Shown here one piece after another: positions 10,974-24,098 of a stretch of DNA of 64,000 nt. The notes beneath the pieces were generated by a model. It did not search any database, had not been told where the DNA came from, and was given only the letters and a program-made list of their open reading frames with translations. The position numbers and the translations under genes were made by a program. Source of the DNA: Parasphingorhabdus sp. (lineage in GTDB: Bacteria; Pseudomonadota; Alphaproteobacteria; Sphingomonadales; Sphingomonadaceae); contig JAUCYS010000005.1 of assembly GCA_030373505.1 (NCBI GenBank), positions 62,001 through 126,000 of the forward strand. Reading direction: 5' to 3'. The first letter of the stretch is position 1. Each line of letters opens with the position of its first letter.

Positions 10974-13883
10974 CTAGCGACCAATGACCATGAACGGGGC
11001 CCAGAATGCCGGATGAAGCGCGCCATCCGACCGCGCCCGGACAGTGGCAATCGCGCGCTGCAGCGATTGCGGCGCCGAGAAGCCTTCGCCAGCGAATTTC
11101 AGCGTCTCGACCGTCAGCAGCCTGGCAATATCGTCCTGCACAATCCAGTGGGTCGCCAATATGTGGCGCCCGCCTGCCCGCATGAAGGCTTCTGCCAGAC
11201 CGGACAATCCGGGATCATCCGGGCCGATCGAAGCCGCGCTGTTGCATGCCGACAGGATCACCCATTCGGCCGGCAGCGACAATCTGGCAATTTCGGACAC
11301 GGTCAGCAGTCCGTCAGACTGATCATCGGGGGCGACCAGCAAAGCCGGTTCCTTGAGTCCTTCCAGCTCGCCGGAGACCAGGCCATGGGTGGCGAAGGCA
11401 ATGATCGATTCCGGCGGCACCACCATCGCGGAGATCGCGGTCTCGGTCGCATCCGGCCCCAGCAGCAATGCGCTTTCCTTGCCTCCGATGATGGCGGCAA
11501 GATCGCGCAACTCCGCGTCACTGGCCGACAATGCGGGCAGATCGGCAACCAGGCGCGCGTCGCTGGCCGACCGCGATGCAAGGGTTGGATAGTCATTCTT
11601 GCCGCTGGATGCCGCCCCGATGCCCAGAAAAAGTTCGACATTGCCAAGCGTTTCGGTGCCCCCTGCCCGTTTCAGAAACTGGACCGAGGGAAGCTGGGCC
11701 AGTCCGATCCTGTCGATCAGAAAATGCGAGGCCGCCTGGCCATCAGGGCCTGTCTCTTGCGCAGACAATAGAGAGAATGGCAGCGCATCCAGCGCCCCGT
11801 TGGCGACATAATATAGTTCCGACCGCTTCGCCAACAGGTCGGCAGGCAGTGCGCCCAGCAGGCCATCATATAATTTTTGCGCCGCCACCTCGTCAAATTT
11901 GGTCTGCGCCGCGGTCAGCGGGTTCACGGAGGTCCGAATGCGATCGACATATGCTTTCGCATCCTGCGCCGAAAGCTCCGAGAGCACAGCGACGCTTTGG
12001 GCGGCATCGACATAGAAAACCGCAATCTGGTCATTCAGCTCTGCGGCCATCAGCAACGCCGAGCTTTCGCTCAGGGCGGCATGGACATCGGCCACCACCA
12101 GCGGCTCGAATGTCTGAACCGGCAAATATTTCGTCAGACCGGCTGTCTTGATCTGCTGCTCGGCGCTTGCCATCTTGCGATCGATTTCGGCGACCGCCGC
12201 AACGTCATCGGCCAGGGAAAATTCCGCTTTCGCATTGCCGATACGGCTGCTCGCCGCATCAAGCAGAGCGCTGCGCTGGGACCGCAGGTCAGCATATTGA
12301 CGCACAAGATCGGCATCCTTCTGATCCAGATCATCGGTCGGTGTATCGGGCTGCGGAATCGAATCGAGTCTGCTGAAGGCGACATATTGCAGCGCCAGAA
12401 AACTGGTCTCGAGATCCTCTCCGGCGCGCAGCAGAACTTCAGCGAGATAGGCAAAGGCAGCGCGCTCTCGCTGGCCAATGGTGCCATTTTGCGAAAGGCT
12501 CAGGTTGCGTTGCATGACCAGCAGCAACGCCTTCGCCTCGCGGGTCAGCTCCGCTGCCGATCGCAGTTGCAGGCGGCTATCGATGGCAAGCGCCATTGCC
12601 TTGGTGGCGAGAACGTCCGGATGTTCGGCAACCAGCGCCTGCGATTGCAAGACGACAGCCTGGGAAACCGCCTCCCGGGCAATATCAAGCCGGTCGGCTC
12701 TGAGCGCAATGGAAGCCAGTCCGATATAGGATCCGGCCCGGTCACGGTGAAATTCCGGAAGCTTGGAATCGGAGATCAGAGCAACCGCCCGCTGCTCGGC
12801 CAGCGCTTCATCATAGCGTCCCAGTTGCGACAATGCGGTTGCCCGATAGGTGCGGGCGAGCAGCGTCCGGTCCGATTCAGCGCCCAATTGCTCGACCAGG
12901 ATCGGCAGCGCCGCGTCAAGAAAGGTGATCGCATCAGCATAGTCGCCTTTTGCGATCAGCGCGCTGGCGTAGATGGACCGGATCGCCGCGCTATTCTGGG
13001 TCGGCGAACCGGCAGCCTTTTCCTGCACTTCAAAGGCCCGCCGTGCAAAATCGAGCGCATCATTGGGGCGGCCTTGCCGGTACAGCAGGCTGGCCATATT
13101 GGCGAGCATGTTGCCGTTCGAGGGATGGTCTGCCGGCAATATCTCCCGCATCTTCGCCAGGCCGTCGCGACCCGCTGCAATGGCCGCATCGGTCTGCCCG
13201 GCTTGGTAAAGATAGACGATCCGGTTGGCGAGCCATACCGGCGTATCGACCGGTACCGGATCCAGCGACAGCGCCATATCGGTTGCACGCTGGTTATATT
13301 CCAGCGCCGCAGCCAGATTGCCCTGTTCCAGTTCGCTGGCGGCCACATTGTTGAGCGCGGTGGCAAGCTCAAGATGCGGCTTGCCCGCAGCTTTTTCCTC
13401 CCAGAAAGCCAAAGCGTCGAGGAAGTTCTTGCGCGCCTTTTCATGCTCGCCCTTGTAATTATAGATAACCGCCAGGTCCGATCGCACCTTGATCAGATCG
13501 GCCCGTGCTTCTTCCCCCGCTTCGGCCAGGGAGGCTTCCGCCGACTGGAAAGCCGAAAAGGCCTGCTCGACATCGCCAAGATGGAAATAGGCCTGACCAA
13601 TCAGATGGTGTACACGCCCGACCGATCGCGGATCGGGGCTGTCCGGTGTCAGCGCTTCCTCGAGCAGCAGCTTGCGACCCGCCAGAGACGCCGAAGGATC
13701 GACCGAAGCATCGACTTCTTCTTCCGCATCGATCCGCTGGGCCAGCGTGCTGACGGCGGCCGATGTTGATGTTTCGGAATTCTGGGCGGATGCCGGAGAA
13801 GCCATCGCCCCGACCTGAGCCAAACCAAGAAACAAAGAGGCGAATGCCGGTTTGTTCACCACAGCGCTAAGTTTCGACACCAA
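10974..13883 (-). CDS. exported TPR and CHAT domain protein
   Basis: A large protein of 969 residues. After a probable signal peptide (PAFASLFLGLAQVGAMASPASAQ), about 550 residues of tetratricopeptide repeats follow (units such as AYFHLGDVEQAFSAFQSAEASLAEAG). The last 300 residues form a CHAT domain, a caspase-like cysteine peptidase fold. The catalytic pair is visible as His near 830 (IAFATHGLVSGELEG) and Cys near 879 (VILSACNSA). The frame opens TTG at 13883, directly followed by GTG at 13880; GGGGG lies 6-9 bases upstream and either may be used. It follows ligA by 44 bases on the same strand. Export would place it in the periplasm; partner and substrate are unknown. Confidence 0.85.
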   Translation of the reverse strand: MVSKLSAVVNKPAFASLFLGLAQVGAMASPASAQNSETSTSAAVSTLAQRIDAEEEVDASVDPSASLAGRKLLLEEALTPDSPDPRSVGRVHHLIGQAYFHLGDVEQAFSAFQSAEASLAEAGEEARADLIKVRSDLAVIYNYKGEHEKARKNFLDALAFWEEKAAGKPHLELATALNNVAASELEQGNLAAALEYNQRATDMALSLDPVPVDTPVWLANRIVYLYQAGQTDAAIAAGRDGLAKMREILPADHPSNGNMLANMASLLYRQGRPNDALDFARRAFEVQEKAAGSPTQNSAAIRSIYASALIAKGDYADAITFLDAALPILVEQLGAESDRTLLARTYRATALSQLGRYDEALAEQRAVALISDSKLPEFHRDRAGSYIGLASIALRADRLDIAREAVSQAVVLQSQALVAEHPDVLATKAMALAIDSRLQLRSAAELTREAKALLLVMQRNLSLSQNGTIGQRERAAFAYLAEVLLRAGEDLETSFLALQYVAFSRLDSIPQPDTPTDDLDQKDADLVRQYADLRSQRSALLDAASSRIGNAKAEFSLADDVAAVAEIDRKMASAEQQIKTAGLTKYLPVQTFEPLVVADVHAALSESSALLMAAELNDQIAVFYVDAAQSVAVLSELSAQDAKAYVDRIRTSVNPLTAAQTKFDEVAAQKLYDGLLGALPADLLAKRSELYYVANGALDALPFSLLSAQETGPDGQAASHFLIDRIGLAQLPSVQFLKRAGGTETLGNVELFLGIGAASSGKNDYPTLASRSASDARLVADLPALSASDAELRDLAAIIGGKESALLLGPDATETAISAMVVPPESIIAFATHGLVSGELEGLKEPALLVAPDDQSDGLLTVSEIARLSLPAEWVILSACNSAASIGPDDPGLSGLAEAFMRAGGRHILATHWIVQDDIARLLTVETLKFAGEGFSAPQSLQRAIATVRARSDGALHPAFWAPFMVIGR

Positions 13884-13927
13884 ATATTTCCCCCTTGACG
13901 GATAATCTACACTCGGGCCCTAGACTG

Positions 13928-16991
<3,064 letters not shown>

Positions 16992-16995
<4 letters not shown>

Positions 16996-18656
16996 ACCCC
17001 CTCCAGCAACCGGTCCGCCTGCGCTCTCGCCTCATCGGTCACATCCGCCCCCGACAGCATCCGCGCAATCTCCTGCCGCCGGCCCTCGTCGTCCAGCGCC
17101 CGGACATCGGTGCGCGAGACGGTGCCGCTGAGCGACTTGTTGATCAGCATATGGGCATCGCCCTTGGAGGCGACCTGCGGGCTGTGGGTGACGACGAGCA
17201 GCTGCGCGCCCTTCGACAGGCGGGACAGGCGGTCGCCGATCGCCGAGGCGACTGCACCGCCGACGCCGCGGTCGACTTCGTCAAAAATGATCGATTTCAG
17301 GCCATATTCTTCCGCCAATGCGACTTTCAAGGCCAGAATGAACCGCGAAAGCTCGCCACCGGACGCAATCTTGCCGAGCGGCGCCAGCGGCGCCCCCGGG
17401 TTGGTCGAGATCAGAAACTCGATCCGGTCCATTCCGCTTTTATTCCAATGCTCTTCGGATAATTCTTCAAGCAAAGTCTCAAATCGGGCGGCATCCAGCT
17501 TGAGCGGCGCCAGCTCGCCGGCCACCGCCTTGTCGAGCGCCTTCGCCGCCTTGGCCCGCTGCGCCCGCAGCTTTTCCGCCGCCGCCACATAAGCGGCTTT
17601 CGCATTCGCCAAAGATGCTTCCAGTTCTTCCAGCGTCCGCCCGCCATCGCTGATCGCCGCCAGCTTTTTCTCCAGCTCATTCAACAGGTTGGAGAGCTGA
17701 TCCGGCTCTACCCGGTGCTTGCGCGCCAGCCCCCTGAGATCGAACAGCCGGGTCTCCATATCGTCGAGTCGCTGCGGGTCGAAAGACAGCGCCGCCGCCG
17801 CCTCGTTGAGCTTGTCCTCGGCCTCGGTCGCATCGATGATCGAACGGTCGAGCGCCTCCAGCGCCTCCTTGAGCAAGGGATGATCCTCGGCAATCATATC
17901 GAGCCGCCGCGCCGCCGAGCGAAGCGAGGCCAGCCCGCCGTTGGAGCCATCAAAGGCCGCCCGAATCGCCTCGAGATCGCCGGTCAGCTTCTCGCCCTTC
18001 ATCATCGTCGCCCGTTCCAGCGCCAGTTCCTGCTCCTCGCCGGGCTGCGGCGCAAACTTGCTCAGTTCGGCAACGCTGTGCTCAAGATAGTCGCGGTCCT
18101 GTTCCGCCGCCTCGACATCCGCTTTCGCCTGCTCCAGCGCGGCCTTCGCCGTCTGCCAGGCATCAAAAGCCTCGCGTACCGCAGCGGCCTCGACACCGGC
18201 AAAGGCATCGAGCAGCGCCCTATGGCCCTTGGGGTTGATCAGCCCGCGATCGTCATGCTGGCCGTGAATCTCGATCAGCTGGCTGCCGATCGCGCGCAAC
18301 AGGGTCGCGGAACAGGGCTGGTCGTTGATAAAGGCGCGGCTGCCGCCGTCGGCCTTGACCGACCGCTTGATGATCAGCGGCTCGCCGGCTTCGATGTCGA
18401 TATCATTCTCGGTAAGCGTAGCGGCCAGCCTGCTGCCCGCTACGGGCGGCGCAAAACTCGCGGTAACCTGCGCCTTTTCGGTGCCCTGGCGAACCAGCCC
18501 GCTATCCGCCCGATTGCCCAGCGCCAGCCCGAGACTGTCGAGCAGAATCGACTTGCCCGCGCCGGTCTCGCCGGTCAACACGGTCAGCCCCGGCCCGAAC
18601 TCGAGATCGAGCGCCTCGATCAGCACAATATCGCGGATGGAAAGGGACTGCAGCAC
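16992..18656 (-). CDS. recN: DNA repair protein RecN
   Basis: RecN is an SMC-like ATPase that acts at double-strand breaks. The 554 residues show Walker A GETGAGKSILLD near residue 30, a central coiled-coil region (about 150-350), then the ABC signature region GKIASGGELSRFILALK and Walker B SIIFDEVDRGVGG, ending with LLVVTHSPQVAS. The start is GTG at 18656 with GAGGG just upstream. It follows bamD by 57 bases on the same strand. Its stop overlaps the start of the AT-rich gene. Confidence 0.95.
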
Positions 18657-18713
18657 AGAGCCCTCTTAAAACAGCTTTACCCTGGCCGCAACGCATTGCA
18701 GCATGGGCGTGGC

Positions 18714-19499
18714 TTAAGTGGTGCCGTACTTGTTGACCAGCTCATAGGCCCGCTCATACCATTTGGTACCGGGATAGTTGGCGCCCAGAACCGCAGCGGT
18801 CTTCTTCGCTTCCACCGGGATGCCCAGCGCCAGATAGGATTCGGTGAGACGCATTAGCGCTTCCGGCGTATGGGTGGTGGTCTGATATTTCTCGATCACC
18901 GTCCGGAAGCGGATCGTGGCGGCCAGCCACTTGCCGCGCCGCTGGTAAAAACGGCCGATTTCCATTTCCTTGCCGGCCAGATGGTCGTTGACCAGATCCA
19001 TTTTCAGCTTGGCATCTGCGGCATAGCGCGAATTGGGATAGCGGCGGGCAACCTCGCCAAGCGACGCCAACGCCTGCTCGGTGATCTTCTGGTCGCGGGT
19101 CACATCACTGATCTGCTCATAATAGCAGAGCGCGATCAGATAATAGGCATAAGGCGCATCCTTGTTGCCCGGATGGATCGACAGGAAGCGACGCGACGAT
19201 TCGATCGCCTTGTTATAGTCGGCCGCCATATAATAGCTGAAGGCGCTCATCTGCTGCGCACGGCGGGCCCAGGGCGAATAGGGATGCTGGCGCTCGACTT
19301 CATCGAACAGCGCCGCAGCAATCTTGTACTGGCCGCGATCCAGACGCTCTTTCGCGGCATTGTAGAGCGTGTCCACATCGCGCGCGACATAGCGCGTGTC
19401 GGTGCCGCGACCGCCGCTGCCACCGCCGAACATCGCACAGCCGGAAAGCATCGTGGCGGAGAGGCCTATCACGGCCCATTTGATCATGTGTTTTCTCAT
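18714..19499 (-). CDS. bamD: outer membrane assembly lipoprotein BamD
   Basis: BamD is the essential lipoprotein partner of BamA in folding outer-membrane beta-barrels. The 261 residues start with a lipoprotein signal ending in LSGC (lipidated Cys21). The body is a series of TPR-like helices (LYNAAKERLDRGQYKIAAALFDEVERQHPYSPWARRAQ; ESSRRFLSIHPGNKDAPYAYYLIALCYYEQI) matching the family. It is the first gene of the minus-strand run bamD-recN-unknown-ligA. Sitting next to recN is common in alphaproteobacteria. Confidence 0.93.
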   Translation of the reverse strand: MRKHMIKWAVIGLSATMLSGCAMFGGGSGGRGTDTRYVARDVDTLYNAAKERLDRGQYKIAAALFDEVERQHPYSPWARRAQQMSAFSYYMAADYNKAIESSRRFLSIHPGNKDAPYAYYLIALCYYEQISDVTRDQKITEQALASLGEVARRYPNSRYAADAKLKMDLVNDHLAGKEMEIGRFYQRRGKWLAATIRFRTVIEKYQTTTHTPEALMRLTESYLALGIPVEAKKTAAVLGANYPGTKWYERAYELVNKYGTT

Positions 19500-19688
19500 A
19501 TGGCAGACCTCTTAACCGCTTGTTTTCATCCAGCCAAGAATAAAGCAAAAAAAGCGGCTGGACGGATAGACACTCCGTGTTCGCTTGCAGCTTTACCAGA
19601 CATTAATCCGCCGTCCTTGGTTGAAATTTTTCCCCGGGGAAACCGGTGTCAGCCACATGCGGCCCCGGGGCCGAGCGGATAAAAAAAA

Positions 19689-19710
19689 GGGCCCGGATCG
19701 CTCCGGGCCC
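19689..19710 (-). terminator. rho-independent terminator after pnp
   Basis: A perfect 9-base stem (GGGCCCGGA at 19689-19697 and TCCGGGCCC at 19702-19710) with a 4-base loop. On the minus strand it is followed by eight T residues (19688-19681). It lies 23 bases past the pnp stop and closes the large translation operon. Confidence 0.93.
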
Positions 19711-19732
19711 CATTTGATTGATTTGGCAAAAT

Positions 19733-22021
19733 CTAGTCTTCGGTGATCGAAGCCGGCAACGGAATATCGCCGCCGCCTTCATTCTTCGGGCCATCATTGT
19801 TCCGGCCGCGTCCGCCGCCGTCACGGCCACGTCCGCCACCATCGCGTCCGCGACCACCGCCATCACGGCGTGGGCCACCGCGTGGCTTGTCGCCGCGCGG
19901 TTCGCGTGCAGGACGGGTGTCCTCCAGCTCTTCGCCGGTTTCCTGATCGACAACTCGCATCGACAGGCGAACCTTGCCGCGCTGGTCGATCTCGAGAACC
20001 TTGACCTTGACTTCCTGGCCTTCGCTCAGAACGTCGGAGACCTTCTCGACCCGCTCATTCTTGATTTCCGAGACGTGGACGAGACCGTCCTTGCCGCCCA
20101 TGAAATTCACGAATGCGCCAAAGTCCACCAGGTTCACAACCTTGCCGTCATAGACCTTGCCGACTTCCGCTTCTTCGACAATGCCCTTGATCCATGCGAT
20201 CGCCGCATCGATCTGGGACTTGTCGGAAGAGGAAACCTTGATCAGGCCTTCGTCGTCGATATCGACCTTGGCGCCGGTTTCCGCAACGATTTCACGGATC
20301 ACCTTACCGCCGGTGCCGATCACTTCACGGATCTTTTCCTTGTTGATCTGCAAGGTTTCGATACGCGGAGCATGTTCGGACATTTCGGTACGAACGGAGC
20401 TGAGCGCCTTGCTCATTTCACCGAGGATATGTGCACGACCGCCGCTGGCCTGTTCCAGAGCGGACTTCATGATTTCCTGCGTGATGCCGGCAACCTTGAT
20501 GTCCATCTGCAAGGACGTGATACCCTTTTCGGTACCCGCTACCTTGAAGTCCATGTCGCCGAGATGATCTTCGTCGCCGAGGATGTCGGACAGAACCGCA
20601 AAATCTTCGCCTTCGAGGATCAGGCCCATCGCGATACCGGAAACCGGGCGCGTCAGCGGCACACCGGCATCCATCATCGCCAGCGAACCGCCGCAGACGG
20701 TCGCCATCGAGGACGAGCCATTGGACTCGGTGATGTCGGACAGCACGCGGATCGTGTAAGGGAAGTCTTCCACTGTCGGCAATACCGGGCGAAGCGCGCG
20801 GAATGCGAGCTTGCCGTGGCCGGTTTCGCGGCGGCTGGTAAAGCCGAAACGACCCACTTCACCGACCGAATAAGGCGGGAAGTTATAGTGCAGCATGAAG
20901 TTGGTGTAGCTCAGACCGTCGAGCCCGTCGATCATCTGCTCGGCGTCCTTGGTGCCCAAGGTCGTGGTCACGATTGCCTGCGTTTCACCGCGCGTGAACA
21001 GAGCCGAACCGTGGGTCCGTGGCAGCAGGCCAACCATGGCTTCGATCGGGCGAACCTGATCGAGCTTGCGGCCATCGATACGGGTGCCATCCTTGAGGAT
21101 CGCGCCGCGAACGATTTCGGCTTCCAGCTTCTTGACCATCTTGCCGGCGGTCATCTGGGTCTGGCCGTCTGCGTCGGCGTATTTTTCCTTGGCCTTCTCG
21201 CGAACCGCGTTCAGGGCGTTGCTACGCTCCGACTTGTCGGTCTTCTTGTAGGCCGCAGCGATATCTTTTCCGACCAGCTTGCGCAGGTCTTCCTTGATCG
21301 CGCTATTGTCTTCGCCGGCATCAAGCTGCCAGGGTTCTTTTGCAGCCTGTTCAGCCAGATCGATGATCAGACCCGCAACCTGCTTCGACGCATCATGCGC
21401 GAATTGCACGGCACCAAGCATGACTTCTTCAGAAAGCTCCTGTGCTTCGGATTCAACCATCATCACGGCGCCCATGGTGCCAGCGACGACCAGGTCGAGT
21501 TCGCCCTTGGCGACTTCTTCCATCGACGGGTTCAGCTGATATTCGCCTTCCTTGTAACCGACGCGAGCGGCACCGATTGGTCCCATGAACGGAACGCCGG
21601 AAATGGTCAGCGCAGCGGATGCCGCAACCATCGCCAGAATGTCGGGCTCGTTGACGCCATCATAGCTCATCACCTGACAGATCACGTTGATTTCGTTGTA
21701 GAAACCTTCGGGGAACAGCGGACGGCAAGGACGGTCGATCAAACGCGAGGTCAGCGTTTCCTTTTCCGTCGCGCGGCCTTCACGCTTGAAGAAGCCACCC
21801 GGGATACGACCGGCGGCTGAGAATTTTTCCTGATAGTGGACGGTGAGCGGAAAGAAATCCTGCCCTTCGCGTACCGATTTGGCGGCGGTGACTGCGCACA
21901 GCACAACCGTTTCGCCGAGGGTCGCGAGCACCGCGCCATCAGCCTGACGGGCAATACGGCCCGTTTCGAGGGTGAGGGTCTGTCCGCCCCACTCCATTTC
22001 AACTTTCTTGATATCAAACAT
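19733..22021 (-). CDS. pnp: polyribonucleotide nucleotidyltransferase with Arg-Gly tail
   Basis: PNPase degrades RNA from the 3' end with phosphate and is a degradosome component. The 762 residues hold two RNase PH domains separated by a helical domain, then a KH domain ([25 protein letters not shown]) and an S1 domain ([32 protein letters not shown]). The last 60 residues are unusual: three tandem DGGGRGR units within an Arg/Gly/Asp-rich tail. The start is ATG at 22021 ([13 protein letters not shown]); the frame extends further upstream without homology. It follows rpsO, but a strong terminator lies between them, so pnp may also have its own promoter. Confidence 0.96.
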   Translation of the reverse strand: MFDIKKVEMEWGGQTLTLETGRIARQADGAVLATLGETVVLCAVTAAKSVREGQDFFPLTVHYQEKFSAAGRIPGGFFKREGRATEKETLTSRLIDRPCRPLFPEGFYNEINVICQVMSYDGVNEPDILAMVAASAALTISGVPFMGPIGAARVGYKEGEYQLNPSMEEVAKGELDLVVAGTMGAVMMVESEAQELSEEVMLGAVQFAHDASKQVAGLIIDLAEQAAKEPWQLDAGEDNSAIKEDLRKLVGKDIAAAYKKTDKSERSNALNAVREKAKEKYADADGQTQMTAGKMVKKLEAEIVRGAILKDGTRIDGRKLDQVRPIEAMVGLLPRTHGSALFTRGETQAIVTTTLGTKDAEQMIDGLDGLSYTNFMLHYNFPPYSVGEVGRFGFTSRRETGHGKLAFRALRPVLPTVEDFPYTIRVLSDITESNGSSSMATVCGGSLAMMDAGVPLTRPVSGIAMGLILEGEDFAVLSDILGDEDHLGDMDFKVAGTEKGITSLQMDIKVAGITQEIMKSALEQASGGRAHILGEMSKALSSVRTEMSEHAPRIETLQINKEKIREVIGTGGKVIREIVAETGAKVDIDDEGLIKVSSSDKSQIDAAIAWIKGIVEEAEVGKVYDGKVVNLVDFGAFVNFMGGKDGLVHVSEIKNERVEKVSDVLSEGQEVKVKVLEIDQRGKVRLSMRVVDQETGEELEDTRPAREPRGDKPRGGPRRDGGGRGRDGGGRGRDGGGRGRNNDGPKNEGGGDIPLPASITED

Positions 22022-22164
22022 TCGTATTTTCCTTTGTCCCGCCTGCCCTATGCAGTGCGGGGGCTTTCTTGTGTCCAGCAATCCGGCTGAACAGCGGTTC
22101 GGGGTGACTTTCACCCCCCTTGCTTGGCTTGTCTTCGCCTTATTGCGGAGATTGGCCGGTTTGC

Positions 22165-22234
22165 CGTTAGTCTCGAGCCTGTCAAGGGACAGCTCTCATC
22201 GGAGTATCGTGGTTTGAAATGCTCGCCACTAACG
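22165..22234. repeat. palindromic repeat, family 2, decayed copy
   Basis: This 70-base segment aligns end to end with the intact element at 40879-40947: both contain a GAGCCTGTC arm, a CTCTCATC centre and a CGTGGTT right half. Several substitutions have weakened the inverted arms. It lies between pnp and rpsO. Confidence 0.6.
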
Positions 22235-22245
22235 TCATAAGAAAA

Positions 22246-22265
22246 CGGCCCCACTCAGGGGGCCG
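22246..22265 (-). terminator. rho-independent terminator after rpsO
   Basis: Stem CGGCCCC (22246-22252) with GGGGCCG (22259-22265) and a 6-base loop. On the minus strand it is followed by TTTTCTT. It lies 12 bases past the rpsO stop and should limit read-through into pnp. Confidence 0.88.
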
Positions 22266-22277
22266 CCTTCAAAATTC

Positions 22278-22547
22278 CTACTTACGCAGACCAAGATCCT
22301 TGATCAGCTTGGCATAGCGCTCGACATCCTTCTTGCGAAGATAGTCCAGCAGGCTGCGCCGCTTGTTGACCATCATCAGCAATCCGCGACGCGAGTGATT
22401 GTCCTTGTGATGGCCCTTGAAATGCTCGGTCAGGTTCACGATGCGCTCGGTGAGCACGGCGACCTGAACTTCCGGGGAACCGGTGTCACCCTCGGTCTGG
22501 GCGAATTTCTTGATCAGTTCCTGTTTTTTTTCTGCGGTGATCGTCAT
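22278..22547 (-). CDS. rpsO: 30S ribosomal protein S15
   Basis: S15 is a primary 16S rRNA-binding protein of the small subunit. The 89 residues are full length and show the family core: [22 protein letters not shown], then [36 protein letters not shown]. It lies between truB and pnp as in most proteobacteria. In E. coli S15 represses its own mRNA through a leader structure; a leader of only 22 bases from truB makes a similar control uncertain here. Confidence 0.97.
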   Translation of the reverse strand: MTITAEKKQELIKKFAQTEGDTGSPEVQVAVLTERIVNLTEHFKGHHKDNHSRRGLLMMVNKRRSLLDYLRKKDVERYAKLIKDLGLRK

Positions 22548-22569
22548 ATATTTTTCCTTCGAACATCAT

Positions 22570-23571
22570 TCACATATTGAACCCGCGAACCACCTTGACG
22601 GTGCCATCAACAAGCTCGGCCAGCGCAACCGGAGAACCTTGGTTCTCTGTCGCCAGAAAAAGCCCGTTGAGTGCGGGGTTCCCGATCATTTCCTGTTCGT
22701 CCAGCGTCATGCCTTGCCGAAGCAGTTTTGCCTGATCAGGAGTGAGGTCATAAGCCGGGATGTCGTCCAGCCCTGCCTCCAGCGGCAAAAGATAGTCTGT
22801 AATGTCCGCGCCCTTACCGATTTCGTTGAGTTTGTCCAGCGAAATCGCCCGTTCCAGGGTGAAGGGACCGGCCTTGGTCCTCCTTAACATGGTGACATGG
22901 CCGACCGTATCAAGGGCCCGCGCGATATCCCGGGCAAGGGACCGGATATAGGTGCCCTTGGAGACAGTGGCCGTGAGCGTGATTTCTGCCAATGGTTCGT
23001 CATCCTGAACTTGTTTCAGGACCTCGGGGGATCCTGAAACAAGTTCAGGATGACGAGTGGCGGCATCAGGGTGCCGAACGGATAGACTATAGATCTCTAC
23101 CCCCCGCAGCTTCATCTCCACGTCCACGCCAGCGCGCGCCAGATCATAGGCCCGCTTGCCGTCGATCTTCAGCGCCGAATATTTGGGCGGTATCTGCTCG
23201 ATCGGGCCCGTAAACCGCGGCAATATCGCTTCCACTTGCGCCAGCGTCGGTCGATGGTCGGATGTCTCGGTAACCGCCCCCTCGACGTCCAGCGTCTCGG
23301 TTTCCGTCCCGAAACCGATGGTAAACTCATAAATTTTCGACGCATCCAGCATCCGTCCGCACAGCTTGGTCGCCTCGCCGATCGCGATCGGCAGGACCCC
23401 GGTCGCCAGCGGGTCCAGCGTCCCGCCATGGCCGACCTTCAGCTTGTCCTTGCCCATGCCGAGCAAGCCCGCCTCCCGCAAATTGCGCTTCACCGCTCCG
23501 ACCGCCTGGGTCGAGCCAAGTTCCAGCGGTTTGTCCAGTATGATCCAGCCGTGCGGTTTCAACGCGCCCAC
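22570..23571 (-). CDS. truB: tRNA pseudouridine-55 synthase with a repeat-encoded insertion
   Basis: TruB makes pseudouridine 55 in the T loop of tRNA. The 333 residues show GWIILDKPLELGSTQAV, the catalytic Asp in VGHGGTLDPLATGVLPI, and the SKGTYIRSLARDIA motif. Residues about 172-191 (starting RHPELVSGS and ending VQDDE) are not part of the family; they are encoded by a perfect 24-base-arm palindrome at 22998-23055. The start is GTG at 23571, overlapping the upstream GNAT gene by 13 bases. The reading frame remains open through the insertion, so the enzyme is presumably functional. Confidence 0.95.
   Translation of the reverse strand: MGALKPHGWIILDKPLELGSTQAVGAVKRNLREAGLLGMGKDKLKVGHGGTLDPLATGVLPIAIGEATKLCGRMLDASKIYEFTIGFGTETETLDVEGAVTETSDHRPTLAQVEAILPRFTGPIEQIPPKYSALKIDGKRAYDLARAGVDVEMKLRGVEIYSLSVRHPDAATRHPELVSGSPEVLKQVQDDEPLAEITLTATVSKGTYIRSLARDIARALDTVGHVTMLRRTKAGPFTLERAISLDKLNEIGKGADITDYLLPLEAGLDDIPAYDLTPDQAKLLRQGMTLDEQEMIGNPALNGLFLATENQGSPVALAELVDGTVKVVRGFNM
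22998..23055. repeat. perfect palindrome inserted in truB
   Basis: Arms 22998-23021 (CGTCATCCTGAACTTGTTTC plus AGGA) and 23032-23055 are exact reverse complements over 24 bases, with a 10-base loop. It is the widespread 'HPELVSGS' type repeat of alphaproteobacteria, here carried in frame within truB before the SKGTYIRS strand. Confidence 0.92.
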
Positions 23572-24098
23572 TCTTCTTTCAGCAGCCCAAACACCGCCGT
23601 GTCCCGCACATAGCCGGTCCAGGTGATCCGGTTCCTGCGCAACGTGCCCTCGTGCTTGGCGCCCAGTTTCAGCACCGCTGCCATCGAGCGCTTGTTGCGG
23701 GTATCGACGCGAAATTCGATGCGGGTGAAGCCTTGCGAAAAGGCATGATCGATCATCAGCTTCTTCATGCTGTCGTTAAAGCCGATGCCGCGAACCGAGG
23801 GGGCAATATAGGTGCCGCCGATTTCCGTCACTTTGGTCTTGGGATCAGGATTGATATAGTTGGTCATCCCTACCAGCTTGCCGGTTTCGCGGTTAATGAC
23901 GGCAAAGCGGACCCAGTTGCTGGTATCGTGAAAGGCCTCGATCGCCTGGTCGAAATTCTCGTCGAGCATAGAAACCGGGTATATCTCCCAGATATCCCGA
24001 TCTTCCGCGCAGGCCGCGCGAAGCGGTTCGAGATGATGTTCGGCAAGCGGTTCGAGCCGCACCGGCCCCTGCTCCAATATTGTCGACAGTTCAGCCAT
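23559..24098 (-). CDS. GNAT family N-acetyltransferase
   Basis: A 179-residue acetyltransferase of the GNAT fold, RimJ/RimL-like subgroup. The acyl-CoA loop region reads [28 protein letters not shown], followed by the [26 protein letters not shown] motif typical of RimJ/RimL-type enzymes. The substrate could be a protein N-terminus or a small molecule. It overlaps tdk upstream (8 bases) and truB downstream (13 bases), so it is embedded in the translation operon. Confidence 0.85.
   Translation of the reverse strand: MAELSTILEQGPVRLEPLAEHHLEPLRAACAEDRDIWEIYPVSMLDENFDQAIEAFHDTSNWVRFAVINRETGKLVGMTNYINPDPKTKVTEIGGTYIAPSVRGIGFNDSMKKLMIDHAFSQGFTRIEFRVDTRNKRSMAAVLKLGAKHEGTLRRNRITWTGYVRDTAVFGLLKEEWAR

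Noticed and set aside
19718-21820. A 700-codon plus-strand frame across pnp
   Set aside because: Antisense shadow of pnp with no protein family signature.
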